A stretch of DNA of 64,000 nucleotides from Ichthyophis bannanicus (taxonomy: Eukaryota; Chordata; Amphibia; Gymnophiona; Ichthyophiidae), in NCBI GenBank assembly GCA_033557465.1, contig CM066032.1, positions 1,317,170,025-1,317,234,024 of the forward strand, in the 5' to 3' direction. Below, one piece after another: positions 46,642 to 57,239 of the stretch. Numbering within the stretch: the stretch's first letter is position 1; each line of letters opens with the position of its first letter. The position numbers were made by a program, and so were the translations under genes. The notes beneath the pieces were generated by a model. It was not told where the DNA came from. It made no database searches and worked only from the letters and a program-made list of their open reading frames with translations.

Positions 46642-47130
46642 GCCTTGTACGTTCTATGTCCCAATATGTAAGACATCTTTTCAGCTTCTGACTCTCATTT
46701 CGTATGCAGCTACATCAGCATTCAGACATCCTGAGGGCTTTGATCCAGCCACATCATAAATGCTGGCTTTACTCTGAAAAGTCTTCAGCTCCTCCCCAGT
46801 AGTTAGGTAAGTGCCTTCCGACCTGGGGGTCTCATCTTCCAGCAGTATAGTGCAATTTGTTTTGTTGTGACTGTCCATTGGGTTTAATGTTGTTGTTGTG
46901 ACTGTCCATTGGGTTTAATTTAAGTTTAGTGTTGTTGCTGTTGTCAGAGAAATGTGATCCTCCACCGCCAACACCGTCCCATTCTGCTGCTGCCCAGATG
47001 GGTGGTTTGTCTTGTTCTGTCACCTCAGCTGAGATCTATCCATCTTGGGAGACCCTGCCAGTAGTTAAACTACGGATAGCTTAGCCCCCAGCATCACTGA
47101 TTCACACAAGCTCTCAGAGCACGACAAGCT

Positions 47131-47583
47131 GCAAAACAAGTGAGGGAAAAGAAGTTAGCATAGCAAGTTTTAAAACAAGATTTGGAAAAATTCCTGGAGA
47201 AGTCCCTAAGCTGTTATTAAGATAGACCCCGAGTCTGGCTATTTTTTGGATATGTCATGTACTTGTGCTCTGGAATGGCCGCAGCTCAGTCGCTGCTAGG
47301 CTGGATTTTATGTTTCAGATGTCTTTTTAGATTTCTTTTACGTAAATCCTACTGTTAAACCTAGTGACTAAACCATGTACCTTTCTTAATAGTTATGTAC
47401 ACTGACACCTGGAGGGCAATTATATGAGAGATCATCTAGGTTTAGAGAGAAACTATTTTGACCCAATTTCATATAGAATATTACAGTAGTGAAAATCCAG
47501 CAATTACAGCTACATTGAGGTTTCAGACAGTTATGCATGCTTAGGAGCAGATCTAATTGTTCATGTGTGAAATACACATGTGC
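47131..47583. other. Spacer between RTE LINE and LTR element
   Basis: AT-rich, with short open frames only; nothing recognised. Confidence 0.4.
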
Positions 47584-47587
47584 ACAC

Positions 47588-48852
47588 TGTGATGGCGAAG
47601 ATGGTCAGGTCCCCATGGAAATAGAGAAAATACAGGCAATTTCCCCTAGGCAGAGGGAAAAGGAAAAAAAGGCTCACTTTAAAACTACAGCTAGGCTTGA
47701 AAAAAAGAGTCAGTCAAAACTTGTTGAGCAGAAGCCACGCCCCAGCTCCATAGTGGCTAAGGGTGGTGATGCAGCACAGCTGGGGGCGGGGTGGAAAGAG
47801 AGCAGCAAGTCACATGCTTATAAGCTCGAGAGGGCAGAGACAGATAGTTCAGCTTCAAGTTCAGCCTGGAGATCAGGTGCAGAAGCAGGATCGGGATTGC
47901 AGAGAGTGCAAGGAGCCGGCAGAACTGCAAGCTTCCCAGGAGAGGAAGGGAGACTAGCCCAAGTCTCAGGACAAGAAAGGAAGAGAGCTAACCTTATTAC
48001 AGAGGAGGAGTCTGGAAGGAAGCCTCACTCAAGGCAGGAGGTGTATTCCTGTAGGAGGAGGGGAGATAATCAGGCTGCAGTTAACCTGAAACAGCATGAC
48101 CTCAGAAAGAGCAGGGAGCCACTGCTGAGAAGACGTCACAAAGGTAACGCTGATAGTGTTAACAGCCTAAAGTCTCAGGAAGACTTCCTAGCCAGCCAGC
48201 TCTCAGTATTGAACCAGGAGCCAGCTTATAGAAAGCCCTTTAATAAGGAAGGACTAAATGTTTTAGAACTGGTACAGCGTTTGCTACAGAACCAGGAAGT
48301 GATTAGCAGGGAGAAGTACTCTGTTCCCCGAGAAGAAGCACAGCTGCTTGATAATGAGGACACAGAACTCTCCAGTTCAGATTGTGAATCCATGGAGCTT
48401 GGGGAAGGCATTCCATTAAGTGACCCGGAGGAATTAATGGAGTGTGAATTGTCCCAGGTAGTCAAATGAGAAGCTATCCTACATGTGCTGAAGAAAGGTA
48501 CAATTTATTTGACTTGCCTAAGCTTTTACAGAGCATAGAAATTTTAATCAGTATGCTTGCTATGGTGAATGAGACACGAGTATGACTACAGTTTGAAGTC
48601 TCATAGGGTCTGATTAAAACCAGGGACAGCTCTGGAATTGAGAAGAGAAAAGTTACCTTCTGGAAAGAGTTTTTGGTTTGCATTGAAGATTTCAATGGAC
48701 ATTTCTGTTTTGAGCATTTTTGGAAAAAGCCTTATGTTTAAAGAGAAGGTTTTATGTTGCTGAAGTAATCAAGCTTTGTTTTCTTACCTTGAATTCCTTG
48801 TGTACAAAAATACCCGTGTTATGCCAAGCTTCTTTTATGAACCCAACAGCGA
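47588..48852 (+). repeat. 5' LTR, family C, 3' part deleted
   Basis: It starts TGTGATGGCGAAG and is collinear with 50938-52240. The match stops near 48830-48852 (after TGTTATGCCAAGCTTCTTTTA). The last 230 bp of the LTR, including the poly(A) signal, are lost here together with the leader region. Copies differ by many substitutions and by single-base indels that are almost all in the 3' copy. Confidence 0.82.
47615..48469 (+). CDS. LTR-encoded ORF, family C (284 aa, intact)
   Basis: An uninterrupted frame begins MEIEKIQAISPRQREKEKKA (ATG at 47615) and lies entirely inside the LTR. Layout: a Lys/Arg/Gln-rich N-terminal third, a Ser/Gly-rich middle, then RRRHKGNADSVNSLKS and LNVLELVQRLLQNQEVISRE, a likely amphipathic helix. 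It closes with an acidic C-terminus (LSSSDCESMELGEG, LSDPEELMECELS). The ending matches the family A tail, which reads LMEYEDSG and LEDTELMEC. The ORF is open in this copy but broken in the 3' LTR. An upstream frame to 47537 continues outside the LTR and is coincidental. No known domain is recognised; an accessory or structural (gag-like) role is conceivable but unsupported. Confidence 0.55.
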   Translation: MEIEKIQAISPRQREKEKKAHFKTTARLEKKSQSKLVEQKPRPSSIVAKGGDAAQLGAGWKESSKSHAYKLERAETDSSASSSAWRSGAEAGSGLQRVQGAGRTASFPGEEGRLAQVSGQERKRANLITEEESGRKPHSRQEVYSCRRRGDNQAAVNLKQHDLRKSREPLLRRRHKGNADSVNSLKSQEDFLASQLSVLNQEPAYRKPFNKEGLNVLELVQRLLQNQEVISREKYSVPREEAQLLDNEDTELSSSDCESMELGEGIPLSDPEELMECELSQVVK

Positions 48853-48960
48853 CAGGCAAAAGGAGAGGTAGCTAAGAAGGAGGACACCCCTAAGAAATGT
48901 CCATTTGTCCTTAGGTTTTGTCGTACTACCCCCAATGCCAAAGTTCCTAAACGGGCTACC

Positions 48961-49348
48961 CAGATGGCAGCTGGATTTGACTTATGTAGTGCCGAGGAGA
49001 CAGTTGTTCCCCATCAGGGAAAAGCCCTGATAGAAACAGGTATCCAAGTGCAAATACCCCCAGGTTGTTATGGGCGTATTGCACTTGGATACCTAGCCTG
49101 GAAAAACTTAGCCTGGAAAAACATAGCCTGGAAAAACTTTATAGATGTAGGCGCCGGCGTAATCGATCCGGATTACCGAGGGACGCTTAAAGTCCTACTT
49201 TTTAACTTTGCCAAAGAGGACTTTAGGGTAATATAGGGGATCGCATTGCCCAGATGATTTGTGAGAGGGTGGGTTTTCCGGCCATGGAGGAGGCAACGGA
49301 ATTGACTCCTACCACCAGGGGGACGGAGGTTTTGGATCCACCGGTAAA
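48961..49348 (+). pseudogene. dUTPase domain of the family C element
   Basis: Recognisable dUTPase motifs come in order: AAGFDLCSAEE (motif 1), GCYGRIA (motif 2), DVGAGVIDPDYRGTLKVLLFN (motif 3, with the catalytic Asp and Tyr), DRIAQMI (motif 4, about 49239-49259, after a one-base frame change) and a Gly-rich GGFGSTG (motif 5, about 49328-49348, again in another frame). The enzyme hydrolyses dUTP to keep uracil out of reverse-transcribed DNA. A short insertion repeats NLAWKN between motifs 2 and 3. It is frameshifted, hence inactive. Upstream (48852-48960) is a short Lys-rich lead-in. Confidence 0.85.
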
Positions 49349-49439
49349 GAAGCGGTGAAAGGGTTAGCTGCCAGTAGTGAGGTGACCGAGGAGGAGGATC
49401 TAGGCCCGCAATTACCCGATTGCAAGACAGATCCAGTTC

Positions 49440-50480
49440 CCAGGTTAGGGGAGGAACTTTCCTGGTCCCAGCAGCAGGAAGTATTAGGGTTATTAAGAAA
49501 ATATCCCGATGTTTTGACGCCCATTCCAGGTGAGACAAGACTCGTGGCTCACGAGATTGTTTACCCTTCTCCAGGCAGATAGTACGCCAGAGACCCTACC
49601 GGCTACCGGAGGCGAAACGACAAGCTGTAAGTTTCCCAAGTGCATGACATGCTTAAGATGGGGATAATAGAAGAGTCCCATAGCCCCTGGAACAGTCCTA
49701 TCGTGCTGGTACCCACCCAGACGAGAACAAATGCGGATCTGCATCGATTTCCGTAAGGTGAATGCCATCTCCCGTGTTTGATGCCTATCCCATGCCCAGG
49801 AGAGACGATTTTGTTAGATAAGTTAGGCCCGGCTTCTTATCTGACTACCCTTGATATTGACCAATGGGTATTGTCAGATTCCCCTGCCACCAGGGCATCT
49901 CGCCCAGACAGCGCATTCATTAACCCCGCATTGGTTTGTCACCAGTTTTACGTCGCATGCCTTTTGGTTGGCATGGTGGCAGCTTGCGACTTTCCAGCGA
50001 TTAGTTGTTGTCATCCTTCGCCGTCATCCCCAATACGCGATCCAGCGTATATGGGACGACAGATGTGATTCATATCTCTCGGCTGGTACGAGCACTTAGC
50101 ACGCATTGATTCGGTTTTAACGGCCTTCCTTGGTGCAGGTATTACTTACAACTCAGCCATCTTTACAAATTTGGGGGGAAACAATAAAAATATTTAGGAC
50201 ATTTGGTAGGGCAGGGCACAGTAAAACCCCTGCTATAGAATTGAGAAGTGTTTGGGGGGACATTTCCTAGGCCAGTGACAAAGAGGCAAATCCATGGGTT
50301 CCTGGTTTTTACTAGGCTATTACCGCCCCGCCAGGTTTATATTCCCCATTTGTCGCCACCAAGAGTGCCTGCCTTAAACAGAGCGGCTAAAGAAACATGC
50401 ACCTGTAACCAGGTCAAATGGTCAGTGGAAGCAGAGCAGGCTTATTTCTAGTCTGAAGGAAGAGCTATGGTGCAGGCACC
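49440..50480 (+). pseudogene. Ty3/Gypsy-type reverse transcriptase remnant
   Basis: In order, over several frames: LLRKYPDVLTPIPGETRLVA (pre-RT), MLKMGIIEESHSPWNSPIVL (about 49650-49707), FRKVNAIS (49750-49772), LLDKLGPASYLTTLDID (with the first catalytic Asp) and TFQRLVVVILRRHPQYA (49993-50042). A Tyr-Met box follows whose Asp-Asp is disrupted by one extra base (about 50046-50062). After it come YLGHLVGQ-like and GFL.FTR.Y sequences and an IPHLSPPR..ALNRAAKE segment (50340-50390). The SPWNSPIVL form identifies a Ty3/Gypsy-type RT. No aspartic protease could be seen between dUTPase and RT. Confidence 0.8.
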
Positions 50481-50499
50481 CATATTAAGATAGGTGTAT

Positions 50500-50880
50500 T
50501 TTAGTAAGTCCTTTATTGTACAGACAGACGCCTCGGACACAGGGTTAGGCTCTGTCTTTTCCCAAAAATTTGATTGAGCGGAACAGTCCGATTATGTTGC
50601 CTCAGCATAAAGGACAACCACCAGAGAGGAAATATTCAGTAGTGGAAAGGGAATGGCTGCGCATATTGGGCGTTGGATGCCTTGCGTTTTTATATCTGCC
50701 ATGGTCGCACGTTTCCTACTAATAACGTATCATGCTCCGTTAGCGCTGGCTAAATCAAATGAAGGGATCATAATCCCCGTCTTCCACGGTGGTACCTGGC
50801 CTTACAGGCCGTACGACTTCCACCTAGCGCATAAGGGCTGTGGAGTTTACAACACCAACGCTTGATGGCACTTTCCCGTA
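50500..50880 (+). pseudogene. RNase H remnant of the family C element
   Basis: VQTDASDTGLGSVFSQ (50519-50566) keeps the first catalytic Asp. YSVVEREWLRI (50635-50667), ITYHAPLALAKSN (50723-50760) and a PYRPYDFHLAHKGCG stretch follow in frame-shifted pieces. This is the order of a Gypsy RNase H; the His of ITDHAPL remains but the Asp has become Tyr. Less than 60 bp after it the polypurine tract begins, so integrase is absent. Confidence 0.75.
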
Positions 50881-50937
50881 TTACGTGCTGGGGCTTGAAT
50901 AAAAAATGCCAGCCTTAATAGCTTAAGTGGGGGGATA

Positions 50938-52467
50938 TGTTGATGGCGAAGATGGTCATGGTCCCCATGAGAAATAGAGAAAATACATACAATTTCCCCT
51001 AGGCATAGGTAAAATGAAAAAAAAGGCTCACGTTAAAACTACAGCTTTCTTGAAAAAAAGAGTCAGTCAAAACTTGTTTGAGCGAGATAGCCACGCCCCA
51101 GCTCCATAGTTGGCTAAGGGGTTGTGATGCAGCCACAGCTGGGGGCGGGGGGGGGAAGGAGAGTCGGCAATTCACCGCTTCTAAGCCTCGAGAGGGCAAG
51201 AGCCAGAATAGTTCAATCTTCAAGTTCAGCCTGGAGATCGAGGTGCAGACGCAGGGATTCGGGATTGCAGAGAGGAGGAGGAGCCGTCAGTATCCTGCAA
51301 GCTTCCCAGGAGAGGAAGGGAAGACTAGCCCAAGTCTCAGTACACTGACCGGAAGATGAGCAACTAACCTTATTACACAGGATGAGTTCCTGGAATGAAG
51401 CCTCACTCAAGTCAGGAGGTGTCTTCCTGTAGGAGGAGGGGAGATGATCAGGCTGAAGTTAACCTTTCAACAGCATGACCTCAGAAAGAGCAGGGAGCGC
51501 ACTGCTGAGAATAACGTCACAAAGGTAACGCTGATATTGTTAACAGCCTAAATTCTCAGGAAGACTTCCTAGCCAGCCAGCTCTCAGTATTGAACCAGGA
51601 TCCAGCTTATAGAAAGCCCTTTAATAAGGAAGGACTAAATGTTAAGAATTGGTACCACCAAGCTTTTGCTAGCAGAACCAGGAAGTGATTAGCATTGGAG
51701 AAGTACTCTGTTCCCCGAGAAGAAGCACAGCTTCTTGATCATGCTACACAGAACTCTCCAGTTCCGATTGTGAATCCCTGTGATCTTTGGGGAAGGCCAT
51801 TCCATAAATTGACCCGGATGAATTAATGGAGTTTGAATTGTACCAGGTAGTCAAATGAGAAGCTATCCTTACATGTTCTGAAGAAAGGTAAAATTTATTT
51901 GACTTGCCTAAGCTATTTACAGAGCATAGAAATTTTATAATCAGTCTGCTTGCGATGGTGAATGAGACACGATTAAGACTACAGTTTGAATTCTCAGAGG
52001 GTCTGATTAAAACCATGGGACAGCTCTGGAATTGAGAAGAGAAGGGTTACCGTCTGGAAAGAGTTTTTGGTTTGCATTGAAGAGTGTCAATGGGACATTT
52101 CTGGTTTTGAGCATTTTTGGGAAACCAGCCTTATGTTTAAAGATAAGGTTTTATGTTTCGTGACAGTAAAGCAATCTTTGTGTTCTTACCTGTAATTCCT
52201 TGTGTACAAAAAAAATACCTGTGTTATGCCCAAGCTTCTTTTAGACGTTCTCGATGCCAAGGGATCTTCAAATAAAATATTGCCTGTTTATTGCTTTCAA
52301 TCTTCGGCCTCAAGGCTTTTTGCTACACAACTACACGGTGCTCTAGACCTAAGACTCCCAGAAGCCCTGGCTTGGGATAGTCCCATGGAAAAGTAACCAA
52401 ACCGCCTAGATCACCCTTTCTCGTCGTCCGGCAAAGCCGCCTGCTGGTCGGAGAAGGGGGCGCGACA
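50938..52467 (+). repeat. 3' LTR, family C
   Basis: It starts TGTTGATGGCGAAG and ends GGGGGCGCGACA. AATAAA at 52271-52276 lies about 190 bp before the end. The LTR ORF homologous to 47615-48469 is broken here by many one-base insertions and deletions, although substitutions are moderate. Confidence 0.82.
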
Positions 52468-52471
52468 ACAC

Positions 52472-54728
52472 ATTCCTTTATATTAATAGTGTAATTTTAT
52501 AATCAATTATATATAATGGTGGAACTCTGCTTGGTCCCTCTAGTCAACCGTAGGGAAAACCCGTCTCATGATGAAATAAGTACTAGAGCTTTTTTCAATC
52601 CATTTTCCTAGGAAAGAAAAAATAGTAAGGCCTCATATAAAAGTGACCAGTAGACACTTAACTGCCTGATATCAGAAAGCGAGTTCAGCATTCGTTGGGT
52701 GGAAGGCAAACACATAAATCCCGATACATCTCTTTTGAAAACTCTGATAGATAATTAATATTTAGCCATTGCAGTTAAGGGCCAGATAATCTCCATTTAG
52801 GTAGGTGGTGGGGGTTTAGGAGGGAGAAACACGAGCATTAAGTGAGAATTCTCAGTTCAGAAGGTATATTTATTATTAATAGGTTATAAGACTGTGAAGG
52901 AACAAAGTAAAGTCATCTATTCTTGGGCCTATTTGTGTATAAAGATACATATGGCACTCCATTGCTGTCCTTTATAAACGTATCCTACCAAAACTGCAGA
53001 AATCCTAGCTATAAAAACGAACCCGCTATTAACGGCAGGTGTAAATGCACGTAGATACAATACATGCTACTCTTGCATAATTTTATTAAGTGTGTGTAAA
53101 TCATTACTCCACTCTTCCTTTGAGCATGATCTGGCACTTTATTTTAAGAGAATGAAGGAGTTATTTTTAGGGCAACCTATCGGAAAATTTTTGTCCCAGA
53201 TGTTTGCCCAGTGTTGCAACACAGAAGCAACCACCAACTTGTTTCGAGTTATGTGACCAAACTGTGGCCCTGTGGTACATTTTAAAAGTCTTAGGGTTTT
53301 GTTTGGATGTCTGAAGACAATGCACATGCATTGTCCAAATCACGGAGACGTCCTCCAGAGCCATTTACAAATGGCTTTTGAATGTCGCACCACTATGGGA
53401 CATTCAAAGTAGGCAGGGGTGGTGGGGTGACGGTGTGTTTTATGGGAGGGCACAATGAGCACTTAGGCACCCTGTTCAATTCCAGAAACTACGTGTTTTT
53501 GGGGGCATGCATGTGCATGTTTATGACCTGCTCCAGGCATGAATCCGCATCAGGAAAGGGACTCTGTTTGGGTGTTGTAAAATATGAAGAGTTAAATAAC
53601 TAAGCCTAAGATCACCAAAGGCTCTACACTGGAATTTGAATTCTGCCACTTCAAAAAACAGTGCTATAACCTTGGCCGTTGCCTCATAGGGCAACCGTTT
53701 ATATGGCGCCCTATAGGCCACCCTTTATGCAAAACATTGTAGGGTGCCGTGGCGGACACGTGCAACTTTAAAATGTGCCCTCTGGTTACCTTATGGGGTG
53801 CCTTATACAGCATTCTTATGTTACAGCGCGTTTGAGAATGCGTTTGCTTAGCAGGCAGTAATTAAAATGCGCTCAGGATAATGCAATATTACACCATTAA
53901 ATGGCCGTGCCTCAGCCAGCCTTATTCATTGAGCACAGTGGGGGATTGAACCCATGACCCTGCACCATCTGTCAGGGTGTCTGTTCACCATTTTGGACTG
54001 GCAGCCCTGGTTCCTCTGTTTTGCACATCAGTGCGCCTGCTTATGCTTCCCGCGCGCGTTACTCATGCGCTTAATGTGCGCGGCACAAAAGAGCGCGCGG
54101 CCACACAAGAACAGCCCCGCGCGCTAATCTCGTTTTGGTTACTTTAAATTGAAACGCCCAAACTCCTTATATGGCATCGTGCCACACTAACGCGGCGGCG
54201 CACGTTAAGAAATTTTAGTAAACATACCCGTATGTCTATCTGCCTCCATTGACAGTGTTTTGATTTACTATGAATATTAGTTTGTCGTAGATTTTCTCTT
54301 CTTCCACTGTCTAGAAAGATGGTGTGTGATTTGGTGGGGGTTCGGATTGGAGGCCTTTGGTCAGTATTGAGCTGCTCATGGTTTTAATAATAGGAACTTT
54401 TGTTGTAATTATTGTATTGTGTTTTGTATTTTTTTTAATATTATCTTTGTTATTTTGTTTTTTTATTTATTTTATATTTGTTTTTTTGGTTTTACTTTTG
54501 TTGTTTTTATTTTTTGTTTATTTTGTTTTTTATTTGTTATTTTTGTTTTTATGCTGTTTTTTATATTTGTTATTTGCAGGTTCTTATAGACAATTTTATA
54601 GCCAGAAAGAGTGTGCGCTTAGTATCCCTGCTATGGGGAGTCATCATTTGCCACAGTATTCAATTTTAATTATATATTGATTCTTTGGTCATGGTTTTAC
54701 CTTATTGTCCTGTCAATATATATATTTT
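52472..54728. other. Unassigned DNA: tRNA-like B boxes, CpG-rich patch, T-rich tract
   Basis: GGGGGATTGAACCCATGACC at 53940-53959 is the complement of a tRNA B box and may belong to a decayed SINE. At 53700-54200 the DNA is rich in GCGC and CGCG. At 54380-54590 the plus strand is nearly pure T/G (TTTTGTT words) with very little C. No gene seen. Confidence 0.35.
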
Positions 54729-54729
54729 C

Positions 54730-54956
54730 GTTCGCTCCAGGACCCAAGCAGGAAGTGGGGTCCAGTTCATCACAGGGGGGGGGGGGGAGGAAATAATAAA
54801 AAAAAAAAATATGGGTGACAATCTGACGTCGATGGAGCCCCGCCATGACAGAGCAATTCCCCCAGATTTCTAAGAAAGCCTTTGGGAATACCACTCCGCT
54901 ATGGCGCGCAGGCACTCCCACTTCCCTCCCAAAGGTGCCATCTTGCTCAGTCTTTC
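54730..54956 (+). repeat. DIRS left inverted terminal repeat
   Basis: It starts CGCTCCAGGACCCAAGCAGG. It contains TTTCTAAGAAAGCCTTTGGG and AAAGGTGCCATCTTGCTCAG, which recur as reverse complements at 60532-60615. A G-run followed by an A-run (54775-54810) is inserted relative to the right repeat. Confidence 0.88.
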
Positions 54957-57230
54957 TTTTTTCCGTGGAGCCTAATGGATTGTGAGTCCGTGTTCACCCG
55001 GAAAAGTTTGGATTTTTTTTCAGTGTATTTTCGCTCCTCTTTTTGTTTGGTTCGACGCCGGTTCCCCCCTTCCCTCACTGGGTTTCAGTACGCCGGTATC
55101 GGGACCCGATCTCTATTTTTCCGGTTTTTTTGCCCTTCGTTGTTGGCACGCGTTCGTGCTCTTTTTTCCTTTTTCCCTGGAGGGCCAGTCTGTTTGACCT
55201 CGCGGGGGCCCTTTTTTCTCACCGATGCCCTCACAGTAGTTTTAAAAAGGTGTGTGTGACGTTGTAAGAAGCTCCTTTCTCTTACCGACACACACAGACT
55301 GCTGCCTGCGTTGCCTCAGGGCACGACCATGATCCCAAGGTCTGTGTCTCATGTGGAAAGATGTCCACTAAGGGGACTCAGAAGCATGGCAGGCATCAGA
55401 CAGAGAGAAATTTTTTTCTTTTTCTCTGACTCTGCCTCCGGGTCGAGTCACGGGAACCTTGTCAGAGGCCTCGATTGTCTCGGGAGTTTGGACCCCGAGC
55501 TTGAGTCGGGGTTCCTCTGAAAGGGGGTCCCCCATTTGGGGAGCATAAGAGGAAGAGAAAGCACGTGAGGGCGGCAATCGGAGGATGTCCCCTGGTTCCT
55601 CGAGGGGCCAGGTCTCAGCAGCGCCCTGACCGCCGCCCCGGGCCTTTGGAGCTGGAGAAAGCCAACTAAGGTATCCCGTGTAGAGCCGGAGTCCTTCGAG
55701 TCACATAAGGTCCTGTTGTCCTCGAGGACTCTCCTCCCAGGAGAGCCGACATCAGGCCCGGCACCGCCGGGGCCTGAGTCGGTTGGCTGCTGAGTCCTCC
55801 CTGATCGTTGTGGACTCAGGCTGACAGCCTTGGAGTGCAGGACTGTCTGCCTTCATGGATGCAGCAGCGGGTGCTGATGGCCAAGCCTGACTGGTGAATC
55901 TCTGCCCCGACCACTGGGACGTTGACGTCTAAGTCGAGCCCGGAGACCGATCCAGTTCTAGAAGCCATGAAGGACCCCTGAGTCCCGGGACTCGGTCCAC
56001 GGTCTCCCTCGACCTCCCGTTTCCAGGAACTGCAGGGCATCACATGCCGATGGCTCCCGGCGTCGGGGCGGGGGTTGATGCCAGAGCCCAGGCGCAGGGT
56101 CGGCAGCCCCTAGGACTCTTCCTCGGATGAGTCTGCGTGGGAGGATGGAGGACGAGGAGTCCCCCCGATACCTTTCGGACTCGGTGTGTCCCTTTGTCTG
56201 ACTCCAACGCAGTCCGAGCCCCGGAGTAGTCCCCACCGGAGGACACCTGGTTCTCCGGTTTGTCAGGGACATGGCCGGAAGGGCTTTGAATAATCCTGCG
56301 GATCCCGAGGAGGGGCCTCGAGCCGAAGAGGAGCGATGCCCTACAGTTTAGTGACTCTCCCCCGCGGAGGCCGGCCTTTTACTGTGCCGGTTCCTCTGAT
56401 GCTGGAACGGCTCCTCTTCCCGAATGTGGGAGGCACCGGGCCCTCGGGCTCCGATTTTTGATGCAATCTGATTCGATTACCATGTATCAAGTCCGAAAGG
56501 AGCCCTGGGTTTCCAGAAGGCGCAGCTGCCCGGCACCATTCTATTGTTGTGGAATCGGCCATGCATCGTCTGAATATCCAGAAGATGCACTCCCGCGGTG
56601 CCCCCCAGCAGGGAGGCCCGAAGCCGTAGATGCCAATGGTCAGAAGAAAGAAAGTGCTTCCAGGGCTCGATGCTTGCATGGCGCGTTGTCCAGTCCTACC
56701 AGCTGTACATGGTCCCCCCCATTTACTTTGCGGGGACCTGGCTAAGGAGATAGGTGCAGGGTTCTCAGCTGGCCTCAATCCGGGGAACCTTTGCAGAGGT
56801 TCAAGTCCTTGTCCTCGGGGATCCGGGAATGCATCCAAATTCATCTCCCGGGTGTGCCTACGATGGCTTTGAGGCTTCGGCCCGCGTAGCGGCGGCTGGC
56901 ATCGGTGCTCGACGCCAGGCATGGCTACAATCATCGGACCTCGAGCCATGGGTACAGGACAAGTTGGTCGATTGTCCCATGCCGGGATGAAAAGCCCATG
57001 GCCGAAAAGGCCGCTGAGCTTGAGACCGAGACTCTGACAAGGACAAGGTTGTCCAGAAAAACTTCTGCCCCTTCTCATAAGAAGAAGGGCTCGTGGAAAA
57101 ATACCTTTTACCCAAGGAGGCATCTGCCTGCAAACCTTTCCCTCATTATCAGGGCTCCCAGCTCCCCAGCAGGGTCAGCAGGCCAAGGGGCAGGGACATG
57201 GGCCCCGTAGGCAGAAAGCCCCCAAGCCTC
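54957..57230 (+). pseudogene. DIRS gag-like region, decayed
   Basis: A GC-rich region lies between the left repeat and the RT. It starts with a T-rich leader (54945-55200) containing possible start sites. Plus-strand fragments at 55311-55520, 56458-56745, 56905-57210 and others are Ser/Pro/Arg-rich. One passes through HKKKGSWKNTFYPRR, a basic segment like the end of DIRS gag. A 260-codon minus-strand frame at 56341-57123 is a shadow. Position and composition, rather than motifs, support the call. Confidence 0.5.
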
Positions 57231-57239
57231 CAGCTCCTG

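Larger units (their letters stand above)
41700..47130 (-). mobile_element. RTE-type LINE, nearly full length, split by a hAT insertion
   Basis: On the minus strand the order is as follows. The 5' region (47130-46690) contains a duplicated GACTGTCCATTGGGTTTAA. Then come the AP endonuclease (46641-45853), linker (45789-45538), RT (45401-44861 and 42835-42500) and C-terminal region (42447-41813). An A-rich run near 41700 on the minus strand is T-rich and may be close to the 3' end. Without the 2017-bp hAT insertion it is about 3.4 kb, the usual size for RTE elements. RTE LINEs copy by target-primed reverse transcription from nicks made by the endonuclease. Confidence 0.85.
47588..52467 (+). mobile_element. 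LTR retrotransposon, family C, Ty3/Gypsy-type pol with dUTPase
   Basis: A 4.9-kb unit is flanked by the duplication ACAC (47584-47587 and 52468-52471). The 5' LTR is partial (47588-about 48852); the 3' LTR is 50938-52467 (1530 bp). Between them lies a decayed internal region of about 2.1 kb: dUTPase, RT and RNase H, then a polypurine tract (AGTGGGGGG, 50926-50934) directly before the 3' LTR. The primer-binding site, gag, most of a protease position and the integrase are missing. It is therefore an internally deleted provirus-like copy. It is described only; no reconstruction is attempted. Confidence 0.82.

Noticed and set aside
53940..53959. Possible tRNA gene (B-box-like segment)
   Set aside because: No matching acceptor stem, anticodon arm or A box at tRNA distance; at most a SINE relic.
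56341..57123. 260-codon minus-strand ORF in the DIRS gag region
   Set aside because: It is antisense to a GC-rich coding region of the plus-strand element and shows no motif; a shadow frame.
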